A stretch of DNA of 64,000 nt from Gammaproteobacteria bacterium (GCA_027077805.1 JALWTS010000020.1:97814-161813), one strand, 5' to 3'. Counted from the first letter of the stretch, positions 44,107-53,837 are shown. A program made the numbers and translations. Notes: generated by a model from the sequence alone, not told the origin.

Positions 44107-45038
44107 TGGAAACTAGTGATTATCAAGTCATCAATCAAGCCTTACAATGGCTGAAAAAACAACAAACTGTTTTCTTAGTAACGGTGCTAAAAACATGGGG
44201 TTCTTCGCCTCGTCCTGTGGGTTCACTATTAGCAATTAGTGGTCAACATCACATTGGTTCAGTTTCAGGCGGTTGTATTGAAGCGGATTTAATCGAGAAA
44301 CTACAACAAGCACAAACGAAATCTTGCTTCTATTTAAATTATGGCGTAGAAAATTCGGCAAGTTTTGGTTTACCCTGTGGTGGTGAATTAATTTTAGGCA
44401 TAGAAAAATTAAGTAATATTTCAGAACTAGAAAGCATTATCAATCCATTACGACAACGGCAAGTTATCACTCGCACTGTCAACTTTGAATGCTATCAAAC
44501 CCAAACTTGCCCTAGTATTACGACAGATAAAACCCAATGGCAACTGCCGATATTTACCAAAGTATTTGGTCCTCGTTGGCATATGTTTATTATTGGTGCG
44601 AATCAAATTGCCTATTATTTAGCGCAAATGGCACCAAGTTTAGATTACGATATTACCCTTTGCGATCCTCGTTCTAATTACATCAATGATTGGCATTATC
44701 CTAATATCAACCTCAGCACTATGATGCCTGACGAATGGATTGAGCAAAATATTATTGACCATCGCCATGCGGTGATTGCTGTAAGCCATGATCCCAAATT
44801 AGATGATCGAGCCTTATGGCAAGCTTTAGAATCACCTGCCTTTTATATTGGTGCGTTAGGATCAAAATCTAGCCAACAACAACGTTATCAACGTTTGCAA
44901 GCCTTGGGTTTGAGTGACACAGACCTTGCAAAACTGCATGCCCCGATTGGTTTAGCAATTAGTAGTCATACCCCCGCTGAAATCGCAATTGCAATTTTGG
45001 CGGAGTTAGTGATGGTAAAAAAGCAAATCATGGGTTAA
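44106..45038 (+). CDS. XdhC/CoxI-family protein
   Basis: A 310-residue protein. The N-terminal XdhC domain (LVTVLKTWGSSPRPVGSLLA, GSVSGGCIEADL) and the C-terminal Rossmann-like domain (MFIIGANQIAYYLAQ, YIGALGSKSSQQQR) match XdhC/CoxI proteins, which help sulfurate or insert molybdenum cofactor into xanthine-dehydrogenase-type enzymes. GTG start overlapping the WD40 stop by one base. No molybdenum enzyme is encoded in this window, so the client is elsewhere. Confidence 0.85.
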   Translation: METSDYQVINQALQWLKKQQTVFLVTVLKTWGSSPRPVGSLLAISGQHHIGSVSGGCIEADLIEKLQQAQTKSCFYLNYGVENSASFGLPCGGELILGIEKLSNISELESIINPLRQRQVITRTVNFECYQTQTCPSITTDKTQWQLPIFTKVFGPRWHMFIIGANQIAYYLAQMAPSLDYDITLCDPRSNYINDWHYPNINLSTMMPDEWIEQNIIDHRHAVIAVSHDPKLDDRALWQALESPAFYIGALGSKSSQQQRYQRLQALGLSDTDLAKLHAPIGLAISSHTPAEIAIAILAELVMVKKQIMG

Positions 45039-45114
45039 AATTCACGCTTGCCATCCTAGAGACAAGTCAAACAAATTAAATCAAATTAAATAAAGATTAT
45101 TCAAGGCAAACTTA

Positions 45115-47325
45115 ATGAATTCAAACAACATTCGACTTTCCATCAGTGGGATTAGCTGTGCAAGTTGTGTCGCTAATATCGAAACTATTTTAAAACAACA
45201 ACCCCAAGTCAATACGGCCAGTGTTAATTTTGCAGAACATACGGCGACCATTACAGGTAATGCCGATCCACAACACTTAATTCAAATTCTAACGGATGCG
45301 GGTTATCCTTCGGCATTAATGCAAGCTTTAGATGATGGTAGTCAACAACAACAACAGCAATATGAATATTATCAGCAATTATTAAAAAAATCCGTCATTG
45401 CTTTAGGATTTGGTGGTGGTTTATGGTTAGCGGGGAAATTGTCCCTATTCCCCCCTCTTAGCAATGTCAATTTTTGGCTACTCATTAGCATGATGACTTT
45501 AGCGGTTATTTTATATACTGGCTGGCATTTTTATCAAGGAGCATGGCAATCCTTAAAACATCGCCAAGCCAATATGGATACCTTAATTGCTTTAGGTACG
45601 GCTAGTGCTTGGATTTATTCAACTACAGTGATTTTGTTTCCTGAATTTATTCCTTCACTGGCACAATATGCTTATTATGAATCTGCCATATTAATTATTG
45701 GGTTTATTAACTTTGGTCATGCGTTGGAAACCAAAACCAAAAGCCATACCTCGGCTGCCATTCAAAAACTATTACAATACCAACCTAAAACGACTAGAGC
45801 CATTCGCAATGGTCAAGAATTGACCATTGCGATTGCTGATATTGGTTTAGATGAAACTTTAAAAGTCTTACCTGGGGAACGCATTGCGGTTGATGGTGTC
45901 ATTATTCAGGGGCAACCGAGTATTGATGAATCTATGATTACAGGGGAAGCCATTCCAAATGATAAACAAGTCGGCGATACGGTGATTGGTGGGACTTTAA
46001 ATACGACAGAAACTTTTTTATATCAAGCCAAGCAAATTGGTCAAGATACCTTATTAGCTCGTATTATTAGTCAAGTACGTCAAGCCCAATCTAGCAAACC
46101 TGCCATTGCCCGATTCGTGGATAAAATTGCAGCGATATTTGTGCCTATTGTATTATTAATTTCAATTATTACCTTTGGTTTATGGTTATGGCTAGGTCCA
46201 GAACCACAACTAAGCTATGCGTTTGTAGCGGCGGTAACCGTATTAGTCATTGCCTGTCCTTGTGCTTTAGGTTTGGCTACCCCAATTTCGGTCATGTTAG
46301 CCATTGGTCAAGCCGCAGAACATGGAATTTTAATTAAAGACAGCCAAGCCTTACAACAAGCCAGTCAAATCAATACCATTATTTTTGATAAAACAGGAAC
46401 CTTAACCCAAGGGCAACCGAAAATCAGCCAATGGTTGACCACAAATATTATGCCAGAAACGAAACTCAAACAATATGTTGCCAGTGTTGAAAATCAATCG
46501 GAACATTTATTTGCCAAAACCATTGTTACGGAAGTACAAGCCCAAGGTATTGCATTATTAGCATGTAAAGATTTTAACATGACCGCAGGTCAAGGCATCA
46601 GCGGTCAAGTTGAACAACAGCAAATTCATATTGGCAATCAAAGCTATTTACAAAGCAATAATATTGATTTTAAATTATTACCCAATGATCTTAGCCCTGA
46701 AGCAGGACAAACTTTATTACATATTGCGGTAAATCAACATTGGGCTGGGGCTATTTTATTAGAAGACCAACTTAAACCAACCGCTAAATCCGCAATTAAG
46801 CAATTACAGCAACTTGGCATTGAAATCTTATTATTAACAGGCGATCAAACTAAAACCGCCATTAGTATTGCCGAGCAATTAGGTATCAAACAAGTACAAG
46901 CCGAATTATTACCTCCACAAAAATTAGAAATTATTCAACAATTACAACAACAAGGCAAAACAGTCGCAATGGTTGGCGATGGGTTTAATGATGCCCCTGC
47001 CCTAGCACAAGCAGATATTGGTTTTGCTATGGGACATGGCACAGATGTTGCCATTGAAGCTGGCGATATTACTTTAATTAAAGGCGACCCAAACTCAGTT
47101 ATTACTACCATTAAAATATCACAAGCAGGTTTGACGAATATTAAACAAAATCTATTTGCGGCATTTTTTTATAATAGCATCAGTATTCCAATTGCCGCAG
47201 GATTGTTATATCCTAGTTTTGGGATTTTATTAAATCCTATGGTGGCAGGATTAGCCATGGCACTGTCATCACTAACAGTAGTATTGAATGCCAGTCGCCT
47301 ACGCCACTACAAGATACAATCCTAA
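45115..47325 (+). CDS. copA: Copper-translocating P-type ATPase
   Basis: A 736-residue P1B-ATPase exporting Cu(I). One N-terminal heavy-metal domain carries the CASC motif (C15, C18). The membrane CPC is at 381-383, the phosphorylated Asp is D425 in DKTGTLTQG, and TGESIP-like SMITGEAIP, VENQSEHLFAKTI and GDGFNDAPALAQADIG are present. About eight helices are expected. AAGG lies before the ATG. No CueR-type regulator or copper chaperone gene adjoins it. It is convergent with gmhA, with two bases between their stops. Confidence 0.95.
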   Translation: MNSNNIRLSISGISCASCVANIETILKQQPQVNTASVNFAEHTATITGNADPQHLIQILTDAGYPSALMQALDDGSQQQQQQYEYYQQLLKKSVIALGFGGGLWLAGKLSLFPPLSNVNFWLLISMMTLAVILYTGWHFYQGAWQSLKHRQANMDTLIALGTASAWIYSTTVILFPEFIPSLAQYAYYESAILIIGFINFGHALETKTKSHTSAAIQKLLQYQPKTTRAIRNGQELTIAIADIGLDETLKVLPGERIAVDGVIIQGQPSIDESMITGEAIPNDKQVGDTVIGGTLNTTETFLYQAKQIGQDTLLARIISQVRQAQSSKPAIARFVDKIAAIFVPIVLLISIITFGLWLWLGPEPQLSYAFVAAVTVLVIACPCALGLATPISVMLAIGQAAEHGILIKDSQALQQASQINTIIFDKTGTLTQGQPKISQWLTTNIMPETKLKQYVASVENQSEHLFAKTIVTEVQAQGIALLACKDFNMTAGQGISGQVEQQQIHIGNQSYLQSNNIDFKLLPNDLSPEAGQTLLHIAVNQHWAGAILLEDQLKPTAKSAIKQLQQLGIEILLLTGDQTKTAISIAEQLGIKQVQAELLPPQKLEIIQQLQQQGKTVAMVGDGFNDAPALAQADIGFAMGHGTDVAIEAGDITLIKGDPNSVITTIKISQAGLTNIKQNLFAAFFYNSISIPIAAGLLYPSFGILLNPMVAGLAMALSSLTVVLNASRLRHYKIQS

Positions 47326-47327
47326 AA

Positions 47328-47930
47328 TCAACGAAACTCAGCAAATAATAATTCTTCAATAGCGGTACAAATAATATGCCCAATTAAAATATGCGATTCT
47401 TGAATTCTAGGGGTATCTGTAGAAGGCACTTTAATACAATAATCACACAGTTCTGCCATCTTGCCCCCAGTTTTCCCAGTCAGACCAATGACAATGACAT
47501 CCATTGTTTTCGCTTGTTCAATGGCAGCAATTACATTTGCTGAATTACCCGACGTTGAAATCGCAAAAAATACATCCCCTGCTCTAGCCATTGCTTCCAC
47601 TTGACGACTAAACAAATAGTCTAAGCCTAAATCATTAACCACTGAGGTTAAAATTGAGGTATCGGTCGTTAAAGCAATGGATGCCAAGGCAGGTCGATTA
47701 AAACTTAAACGATTGACCAATTCTGCGGCTAAATGTTGCGCATCAGACGCACTACCACCATTGCCTGCAAATAAAGTTTTACCGCCACGCTGATAACACT
47801 CAATACATACTTGAATAATGCTATCAATCAGGGTAAGCGAATCTTGGTTTTCTAACAATAATTGTTTGGTGGCGATGGATTGTTGAATTTCAGTTTGAAT
47901 AAAATTATTGGTATTCGTTATAGTTGTCAT
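47328..47930 (-). CDS. gmhA: Phosphoheptose isomerase (SIS domain)
   Basis: About 200 residues. The SIS fold shows GGKTLFAGNGGSASDAQHLA, FAISTSGNSANV and the C-terminal IQESHILIGHIIC that carries the active-site residues of GmhA, which turns sedoheptulose 7-phosphate into the LPS heptose precursor. A DiaA-type paralogue is possible since the fold is shared. The ATG at 47930 is used; the longer frame from 47954 would begin inside a terminator. Confidence 0.85.
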   Translation of the reverse strand: MTTITNTNNFIQTEIQQSIATKQLLLENQDSLTLIDSIIQVCIECYQRGGKTLFAGNGGSASDAQHLAAELVNRLSFNRPALASIALTTDTSILTSVVNDLGLDYLFSRQVEAMARAGDVFFAISTSGNSANVIAAIEQAKTMDVIVIGLTGKTGGKMAELCDYCIKVPSTDTPRIQESHILIGHIICTAIEELLFAEFR

Positions 47931-47940
47931 TGTTAATCTC

Positions 47941-47983
47941 AAAAAAAACCCCATCTAAGCTAATAATAGCATAGACAGGGTTG
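47941..47983 (-). terminator. Terminator after the haemoglobin gene
   Basis: On the minus strand AACCCTGTCTATGCTA and TAGCTTAGATGGGGTT form a 16-base stem with three mismatches around TTAT, followed by eight T residues. It lies between the haemoglobin stop and gmhA start. Confidence 0.75.
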
Positions 47984-48023
47984 ACAGGAAGGATATGGAG
48001 AATTTTATTATTAATATACAGAG

Positions 48024-48446
48024 CTAAACTGCGGCTGTTCCTTCATTAGCGGCGGCTTTCATAGTGGTTGCTAAGGTAGTATAAGTTGCCACCCAAGCCG
48101 CTTTTAATTCATTCGTCCAAGCATCACCGAGACCTTGTTCTAAAGTCCATAATAATGCGGCGCCAACGGTATCATAATCGTCATCTTTTACCCCATAATC
48201 AACATGGCGTTTACCCAATTTTTGTACCGCAGGAACAATATCATCTAATTTAGTTAAACCATTGACGGCAATTGTAATCATTTTCATTAATTTATCCCCT
48301 TGCTCTTTCATATCACCTTTAAATAAGGCTTGTACCTTGGGATCCATTTCAAATAATTTGCCATAAAATAGTTCTGCGGCTTTATCAGAAATAGGTAATA
48401 CTTTTTCCCAAGATTGTTGTACTAGTGTAATTTGTTCTGGTGTCAT
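48024..48446 (-). CDS. Single-domain bacterial haemoglobin
   Basis: A 140-residue globin with the proximal histidine in GKRHVDYGV and helix A TLVQQSWEKVLP; the E-helix reads KEQGDKLMKMI. The sequence is closer to neuroglobin-like single-domain globins (as in Methylacidiphilum) than to truncated globins. Likely roles are oxygen binding or nitric oxide detoxification. AAGGAA precedes the ATG. It has its own terminator and a long upstream region, so it is a single-gene unit. Confidence 0.93.
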   Translation of the reverse strand: MTPEQITLVQQSWEKVLPISDKAAELFYGKLFEMDPKVQALFKGDMKEQGDKLMKMITIAVNGLTKLDDIVPAVQKLGKRHVDYGVKDDDYDTVGAALLWTLEQGLGDAWTNELKAAWVATYTTLATTMKAAANEGTAAV

Positions 48447-48519
48447 TGTTTGTTCCTTTGTAAAACGTTCTAATAAATTAATATTTTTTGAATTTATATC
48501 ACAAAAATAATAGCTATAA

Positions 48520-48541
48520 TGGTATGCGAATCACCATACCA
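48520..48541. promoter_or_regulatory. Inverted repeat upstream of haemoglobin gene
   Basis: TGGTATG and CATACCA form a perfect seven-base inverted repeat with eight bases between them, about 75-95 bases upstream of the haemoglobin ATG. It does not match FNR, NsrR or NorR consensus sites that I know. It could be an operator or simply an imperfect hairpin. Confidence 0.35.
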
Positions 48542-48588
48542 CCCATTATATCACCTAATTTGAAATCCATTTTAGGGGTAAATCAATT

Positions 48589-49761
48589 TTACTGATAACT
48601 GGGGAAAACCATATCCCAAGTTAATAGCAACCAAATGCTAATCATCATCAAACTAAAGACAAAAATGCTTACGGCTCCAAACTCACCATACAACCAACCA
48701 CCAATTAAGCCCCCTAAAAATATACCGAAAAATTGCGAGCTAGAATAAACCCCCATTGCCGTGCCTTTACTAGCTTTTGGTGATAATTTGGAAATCAATG
48801 AAGGTAATTTTGCCTCTAGCAAATTAAAGGCAGAGAAAAAGATCACTAAAGCGAATAATAAACCAACTAACGAGCCTGTCATAAAATATAACAAGACCTC
48901 AGCCGAACCTAAGGCAATAATCGCCCCTAAAAACGCCTGACGTTGGCGTTGATATTTTTCAGACAAGATTAAAATCGGCAACATAATAATGCCTGACGCC
49001 CCTAAAACTGATAAATACAAATAACTATGTTGTAAATTTGATAAAGATAACTGATCTCTTAAAATCAATGGTAATACTACAAAACTTGCGGTTAAAATCA
49101 TATGTAGAACAAAAATTCCCAAGTCTAATTGTAATAATCGTTTATTGCTTAATACTAGACTGAGTTTAGCAGGTTCGGCTTGGGTATCGTTGTGAAAACT
49201 CGATTGTTGCGGTTGTGGCACTAAAAGCAGTACAATGACAATAGCTACACTGGCTAAAACCGCCGTTAACCAAAAAATGCCTGCTACACCAATCATTTGA
49301 TCAAATAATGGTCCCAAAATTAAGGCCAATATAAATGATACCCCAATACTCATGCCCACCACTGCCATTGCTTTCGTTCTATGTTTATCAGTGGTTAAAT
49401 CCGCTAATAATGCCATAACCACAGAAGCAATAGCACCACAACCTTGTAAGGCTCGTCCGACAATCACCATTTCAATGGTAGTTGCTGTCGCTGCAACAAT
49501 ACTACCAGTAATAAATAAACATAAACCTAAGATAATAATAGGCTTACGTCCAAAATGATCGGATAACATACCAAATGGAATTTGTAATAACGCTTGAGTT
49601 AAACCATAGACACTAATTGCAAGTCCCATTAATAATGGGGTAACATTCTGTAAGCTTTCAGCATAAAGGGCAAAGACAGGTAGAATCATGAATAATCCTA
49701 ACATCCGTACCCCAAAAATACAGGCTAAAGAAATCGTGGCTTGCCATTCTGTTTTATCCAT
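48589..49761 (-). CDS. MFS transporter, YajR-like
   Basis: A 390-residue, 12-helix transporter. Motif A is visible (GMLSDHFGRKP) after helix 2, and VGRALQGCGAIASVVMALLADLT is typical of drug:H+ antiporters related to YajR. The C-terminal YAM domain of E. coli YajR is absent. The substrate is unknown. A diverged copy of its last 24 codons lies at 52180-52254 beside ssb. Confidence 0.88.
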   Translation of the reverse strand: MDKTEWQATISLACIFGVRMLGLFMILPVFALYAESLQNVTPLLMGLAISVYGLTQALLQIPFGMLSDHFGRKPIIILGLCLFITGSIVAATATTIEMVIVGRALQGCGAIASVVMALLADLTTDKHRTKAMAVVGMSIGVSFILALILGPLFDQMIGVAGIFWLTAVLASVAIVIVLLLVPQPQQSSFHNDTQAEPAKLSLVLSNKRLLQLDLGIFVLHMILTASFVVLPLILRDQLSLSNLQHSYLYLSVLGASGIIMLPILILSEKYQRQRQAFLGAIIALGSAEVLLYFMTGSLVGLLFALVIFFSAFNLLEAKLPSLISKLSPKASKGTAMGVYSSSQFFGIFLGGLIGGWLYGEFGAVSIFVFSLMMISIWLLLTWDMVFPSYQ

Positions 49762-50083
49762 AAATTTCCAATGTCCTTATCTAACAAAACCGATATAATA
49801 CCACTTTTCTTGGTAATTGAGGAAAAATAACCTATGAAATAGGTTGATATTCAAGGTGCAAGAACTCACAATTAAAAAATATCTCGCTTGTTAGCAAAAT
49901 AACCAATAACTAAAATTTAATGATTAATTTATCACTTAATCCAGCATTGAATAGCTTTTTCGCATTTCCTTGATTCACGGAAATTTCGACTAAACCTTAG
50001 AATTTTGATAGCAACAGAAAGGACTTTTCCCATAGAAAATACCGTTAAATCAATGATTTTCAGTTTTGCAACTTAATTTAATT
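49762..50083. other. Intergenic region without recognised genes
   Basis: This 322-base AT-rich gap lies upstream of the MFS gene and downstream of the decayed polysaccharide locus. It should hold the MFS promoter. I see no credible open frame; it may contain degraded sequence from the neighbouring remnant. Confidence 0.5.
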
Positions 50084-50266
50084 TTAATATCTATATGTAG
50101 CTAATGACCAAGCAACAAGACCTAATACAATATTAGCAAAACTAATGCAATGACTATAATAAAGATTTTTTTCAACAAAAAACCAAAGCTCTACAGCAAT
50201 AAAGAGAAAAAACATCCCTGAAAGTAATAAAAAAATACGAATTAAAAGGATTATTTTTGCTCTCAT
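50084..50266 (-). CDS. Small membrane protein, possible PgaD-like remnant
   Basis: A 60-residue ORF with two hydrophobic helices (IFLLLSGMFFLFIAVELWFF and ISFANIVLGLVAWSLA). It starts ten bases after the glycosyltransferase fragment ends. In pga operons the small two-helix protein PgaD follows PgaC, so position and topology fit PgaD, although it is much shorter. May be non-functional. Confidence 0.45.
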   Translation of the reverse strand: MRAKIILLIRIFLLLSGMFFLFIAVELWFFVEKNLYYSHCISFANIVLGLVAWSLATYRY

Positions 50267-50276
50267 GATTTTACGC

Positions 50277-50711
50277 TTATTTAAGTTCAGTTAACCGAAT
50301 AGTTCGATGCCATTTCCCTTGATCATAACGCAAAAAACCTTTTGGAAAACCCATTAAAAAACTTGTAAATAAAATAAACCAAAAATAAAATGGATAAAAA
50401 GGTGCGATCATGATTAATAAGGGGTAACGTTTCCAACAACCACGATCAATAATGATAGCAATAGTCAATTGAAGCAAAAAAAACCATAAACAAAGCAACC
50501 AATAGTTAATGGTATTTTCATTAAATAAATAGCTTATAGAGATATTTCCTGTCCATTCGCCAAAAAAAACTACGCCCAGCATTCGATTAAGTCCTAAAAA
50601 AAGAAATAAAAAAATCCAAAGGTTGGTAAAAATTGTTAGCACAGCAATAGGTATGTGGATAGCAGATGACGGATGCTCGTAATTCATACCATCTAGCACG
50701 ATAATATTCAT
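50277..50711 (-). pseudogene. C-terminal fragment of a PgaC-like glycosyltransferase
   Basis: The frame encodes four hydrophobic helices and ends FPKGFLRYDQGKWHRTIRL, resembling the C-terminal membrane part of PgaC-type poly-N-acetylglucosamine synthases. The catalytic GT2 domain with its DxD and QxxRW motifs is missing. Its 5' end overlaps, in another frame, the end of the glycoside hydrolase-like fragment, so a deletion probably joined the two. Confidence 0.5.
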
Positions 50712-51358
50712 CTTGCAAATATTTTTTAGTTAGTACAACCCCTTCCTGATCAAAGAATTGTTTAGCTAATGAGCTATCGATTCCTTGTTGCCAATCATTA
50801 TAACGAGTCCAATCTAATGAAATACCTTTAAAGTTATATTCATTCAATAATTTTCTAATTAATTCTTCTTGTCTTTGTTGAATAGTGAAAACACTGGGAT
50901 CAACAAAAATTTCATTTTTATTTGTATGATAAGCATATTTAGGAAATTGTTTGGCCATTTGTGCATCATGAAAAACAGGCCACCAAGCCCAAATTTCAAT
51001 ATTTAGCTGTTCTGCTTTGAGCAACATCTCTTTAAGCCAGTCTGAATTTTCCCAACCTTTAGCGGTTTGTTCATTAGGTAATGCAACTAATAATTCTCCC
51101 GATTGCAATATTCTATTTGTGCGTACACTATTGAAACCATCTTCATCCTGTTTGACTAAAAGATCAATACGTTGAATACCCAATTGGTGACACTGATTGA
51201 GTATCCATACCCATCCACCTTGAGTAACATTTTCTGTTGTTCGTACAACAATGCCTTGTGAGATAGTGGAATGATGGCTTGGTTTAGATATATCTTTAGC
51301 ATGTAAAAGTTGGATATAAGTTAATGCAATAGGAATAGAATAATTTTCATGGCGATAG
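50587..51358 (-). pseudogene. Glycoside hydrolase-like (PgaB C-terminal type) fragment
   Basis: The frame is open from about 51358 but has no convincing start codon; an internal TTG at 51183 is the best available. It encodes a TIM-barrel-like segment with GGWVWILNQCHQLGIQRIDL, NIEIWAWWPVFHD and NFKGISLDWTRYNDW, similar in layout to the hydrolase domain of PgaB. The last 35 residues look frameshifted. The N-terminus, including any signal peptide or deacetylase domain, is gone. Confidence 0.55.
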
Positions 51359-51548
51359 ATTTAACTGAAATGTGTGTTGTAGTATCATATTTGTATTGAT
51401 TTCGGCGACTATTATAATTAAGTTCGATACAAAAAAAGCCTTCTTTGAATCCTAGCATAGAATGACTTTAGTTGCTTTCTAAACTTATGCTGAACTTAGG
51501 TTAAGTAACAGCTGAAATATGCCAAATATTTCCAACTAATCCAAAAAA

Positions 51549-51573
51549 AAAGCCCACACTAATGTAGGCTTTA
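51549..51573 (-). terminator. Rho-independent terminator of ssb
   Basis: On the minus strand AAAGCCTACA and TGTGGGCTTT pair around TTAG (one G-U), followed by a run of T residues. It sits about 50 bases beyond the ssb stop. Confidence 0.85.
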
Positions 51574-51623
51574 TTAAAAATTAAAATTAAATTTTTACAG
51601 AAGCTAAATCAATGGCTATCTTT

Positions 51624-52103
51624 CTAAAACGGAATATCATCATCAAATGGCACATCATTCTGAGAATTTCCCGTATTACCACCAGTATTAGCACCAGTAT
51701 TACTACTAGCATTAGGATGGACATTCGCATTCCCCCCTCCCTGATTATAACTAGCACTACCACTACTACGACTATCCAACATTTGCAAATCACTGCCTAC
51801 AATTTCAGTGGTATAGTGATCATGACCTTCCTTATCTTGCCATTTACGGGTTTGGATACGCCCTTCAATATAGACTTTACTGCCTTTTTTTAGATATTCA
51901 CCTGCAATTTCGCCCAAACGTTGAAATAAAACCACACGATGCCATTCGGTTCTTTCGACTTGCTCACCGGTACTTTTGTCTTTCCAACTATCTGAGGTTG
52001 CCAGTCTTAAATTTGCCACGGCTGTACCATTTGGCATATACCGCATTTCTGGATCCGCACCTAAATTACCAATTAAAATTACCTTATTTACACCTTTTGC
52101 CAT
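51624..52103 (-). CDS. ssb: Single-stranded DNA-binding protein
   Basis: A 159-residue protein with an N-terminal OB fold ([47 protein letters not shown]), a Gly/Asn-rich linker and the acidic tip [10 protein letters not shown] that recruits repair and replication enzymes. The second of two adjacent ATGs (52103) is used, six bases after AGAGGA and matching the family start. Its own terminator follows. Confidence 0.97.
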   Translation of the reverse strand: MAKGVNKVILIGNLGADPEMRYMPNGTAVANLRLATSDSWKDKSTGEQVERTEWHRVVLFQRLGEIAGEYLKKGSKVYIEGRIQTRKWQDKEGHDHYTTEIVGSDLQMLDSRSSGSASYNQGGGNANVHPNASSNTGANTGGNTGNSQNDVPFDDDIPF

Positions 52104-52165
52104 CATCAGTCCTCTTTGATCTAAAAAATATGGTTCTATGTCTATTGTAACACAAGCCTAACAAA

Positions 52166-52254
52166 AGGGTAAAGAAATTTTACTGATAACTTGGGAAAAC
52201 CATCTCCCAAGTTAATAGCAACAAAACGCTAATCACCATCAAACTAAAGACAAA
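52166..52254 (-). pseudogene. 3' remnant of a second MFS transporter copy
   Basis: Translating the minus strand gives 24 codons ending TWEMVFPSYQ and a stop, nearly the same as the end of the MFS protein at 48589 (TWDMVFPSYQ), with four substitutions. Similarity continues a dozen bases past the stop and ends abruptly upstream. It lies 60-odd bases upstream of ssb. Confidence 0.85.
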
Positions 52255-52378
52255 CGAGTGAATATAAAAATCTTTGTTGAGGCGAGTGTTGATAAATTAC
52301 TGACTCAATTAATTCGAGCTAAATAAGGACTGCTAACCCCAAAATCACAAAATAAAACTATTATTCAAACAAAATGAA

Positions 52379-52404
52379 CCCACACTTTTGACCGAAAGCA
52401 TGGG
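52379..52404 (-). terminator. Terminator of the ribosomal/rpoA operon
   Basis: CCCATGCTTT and AAAGTGTGGG pair over ten positions (two G-U) around a six-base loop, followed by a T-rich tail on the minus strand, 27 bases beyond the rplQ stop. It is well placed to end the alpha operon. Confidence 0.6.
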
Positions 52405-52430
52405 CCAGCAAAAGAATAAAAAACCATTGA

Positions 52431-52823
52431 TTATTCAGTATCGTCGTCATCCTGTTCAATTGGCACAGGACGACCTAATAATTCGACATACGCCATTGGG
52501 GCACTATCGCCAGCTCGATAGCCACATTTAATTAACCGTAAATAACCACCTGGACGCTCTTGATAACGCGGCCCTAATACACTAAACAGTTTGGTCACAG
52601 CTTCCCTATCTCTCAAACGAGCAAAAGCTAGACGACGTTTAGCAACACTATCCTGTTTTGCCAGAGTAATCATAGGTTCTGCAAAACGGCGCAATTCTTT
52701 GGCTTTAGGTAAGGTAGTTTTAATAATCTCTTGATGGAATAAAGATACCATCATATTGCTAAACATTGCCTTTCTATGGGTGCTATTTCGGTTTAATTTA
52801 CGACCTATTTTACGATGACGCAT
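52431..52823 (-). CDS. rplQ: Ribosomal protein L17
   Basis: A 130-residue large-subunit protein: [20 protein letters not shown] start, [20 protein letters not shown] and [20 protein letters not shown]. The acidic tail EQDDDDTE extends slightly past the usual end. Last gene of the alpha operon. Confidence 0.98.
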   Translation of the reverse strand: MRHRKIGRKLNRNSTHRKAMFSNMMVSLFHQEIIKTTLPKAKELRRFAEPMITLAKQDSVAKRRLAFARLRDREAVTKLFSVLGPRYQERPGGYLRLIKCGYRAGDSAPMAYVELLGRPVPIEQDDDDTE

Positions 52824-52838
52824 AACACTAAAATCCTT

Positions 52839-53837
52839 TTATCGAGAGATGACTCTTTCATCATCTTTTAATGAAGCGGGGGGCCAATTTTCTAATCTCA
52901 TACCTAAAGACAAACCCCTAGAGGCTAATACATCTTTGATTTCAGTTAAAGATTTTTTGCCTAAATTTGGCGTTTTTAATAGTTCGACTTCAGTACGTTG
53001 AATGAGATCACCAATATAATAAATATTTTCAGCTTTTAAACAATTTGCTGAACGCACTGTTAATTCTAAATCATCAACAGGACGCAATAAGTTTGGATCA
53101 ATATCAGGTTCTTTTTCAACCTTTTCAGGTTCTTCACTATCTTGCAAATCAACAAAAGAAGATAATTGATCTTGTAAAATGGTAGCAGCACGACGAATCG
53201 CTTCTTCAGGGTCCAAAGTGCCATTGGTTTCTAAATCAATAATTAATTTATCTAAATCGGTACGTTGTTCTACCCTTGCCCGTTCAACCGCATAAGCCAC
53301 CTTGATCACAGGGCTAAAGGTCGCATCTAATTGCAATTTACCAATTAAACTATCTTCATAGGTTGCTTTTCTTGCAGGAGCAGGTTGATAACCTCGACCT
53401 TGTTTAACAAATAAGGTCATTTTCAATTCTGTATCACCTGTTAAATGTGCAATCACATGCTTAGGATTAACCACCTCAATATCATGATCGGTGGTAATAT
53501 CACCAGCCGTTACCACACCTTCACCTTTTTTCTGTAAAACTAAATGGCTTTCTGATTTTGCGTGCATGCGAATAGCCACGTTTTTTAAATTTAAGAGAAT
53601 ATCAATCACATCTTCATGCACACCTGGAATCGTAGTATATTCATGTTGAATGCCTTCAATCTCAACCTCAACAATGGCGGCACCAGGCATAGAAGATAAT
53701 AAAATACGACGTAAGGCATTACCTAAAGTATGTCCAAAGCCACGTTCTAAAGGCTCTAGTACCACTTTGGCATGAGTTGAATTAATAATCTGAACATCAA
53801 TTTTTCGGGGTTTTAAAAAATCTGTCACGCCTTCCAT
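52839..53837 (-). CDS. rpoA: RNA polymerase alpha subunit
   Basis: A 332-residue subunit. The N-terminal domain ([22 protein letters not shown]) dimerises and assembles polymerase; the C-terminal domain ([36 protein letters not shown]) contacts UP elements and activators. Usual length. A 105-base gap separates it from rpsD, wider than others in the operon. Confidence 0.99.
   Translation of the reverse strand: MEGVTDFLKPRKIDVQIINSTHAKVVLEPLERGFGHTLGNALRRILLSSMPGAAIVEVEIEGIQHEYTTIPGVHEDVIDILLNLKNVAIRMHAKSESHLVLQKKGEGVVTAGDITTDHDIEVVNPKHVIAHLTGDTELKMTLFVKQGRGYQPAPARKATYEDSLIGKLQLDATFSPVIKVAYAVERARVEQRTDLDKLIIDLETNGTLDPEEAIRRAATILQDQLSSFVDLQDSEEPEKVEKEPDIDPNLLRPVDDLELTVRSANCLKAENIYYIGDLIQRTEVELLKTPNLGKKSLTEIKDVLASRGLSLGMRLENWPPASLKDDERVISR

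Noticed and set aside
50084..52254. Insertion sequence as cause of the rearrangement
   Set aside because: No transposase frame, terminal inverted repeats or target duplication could be seen.
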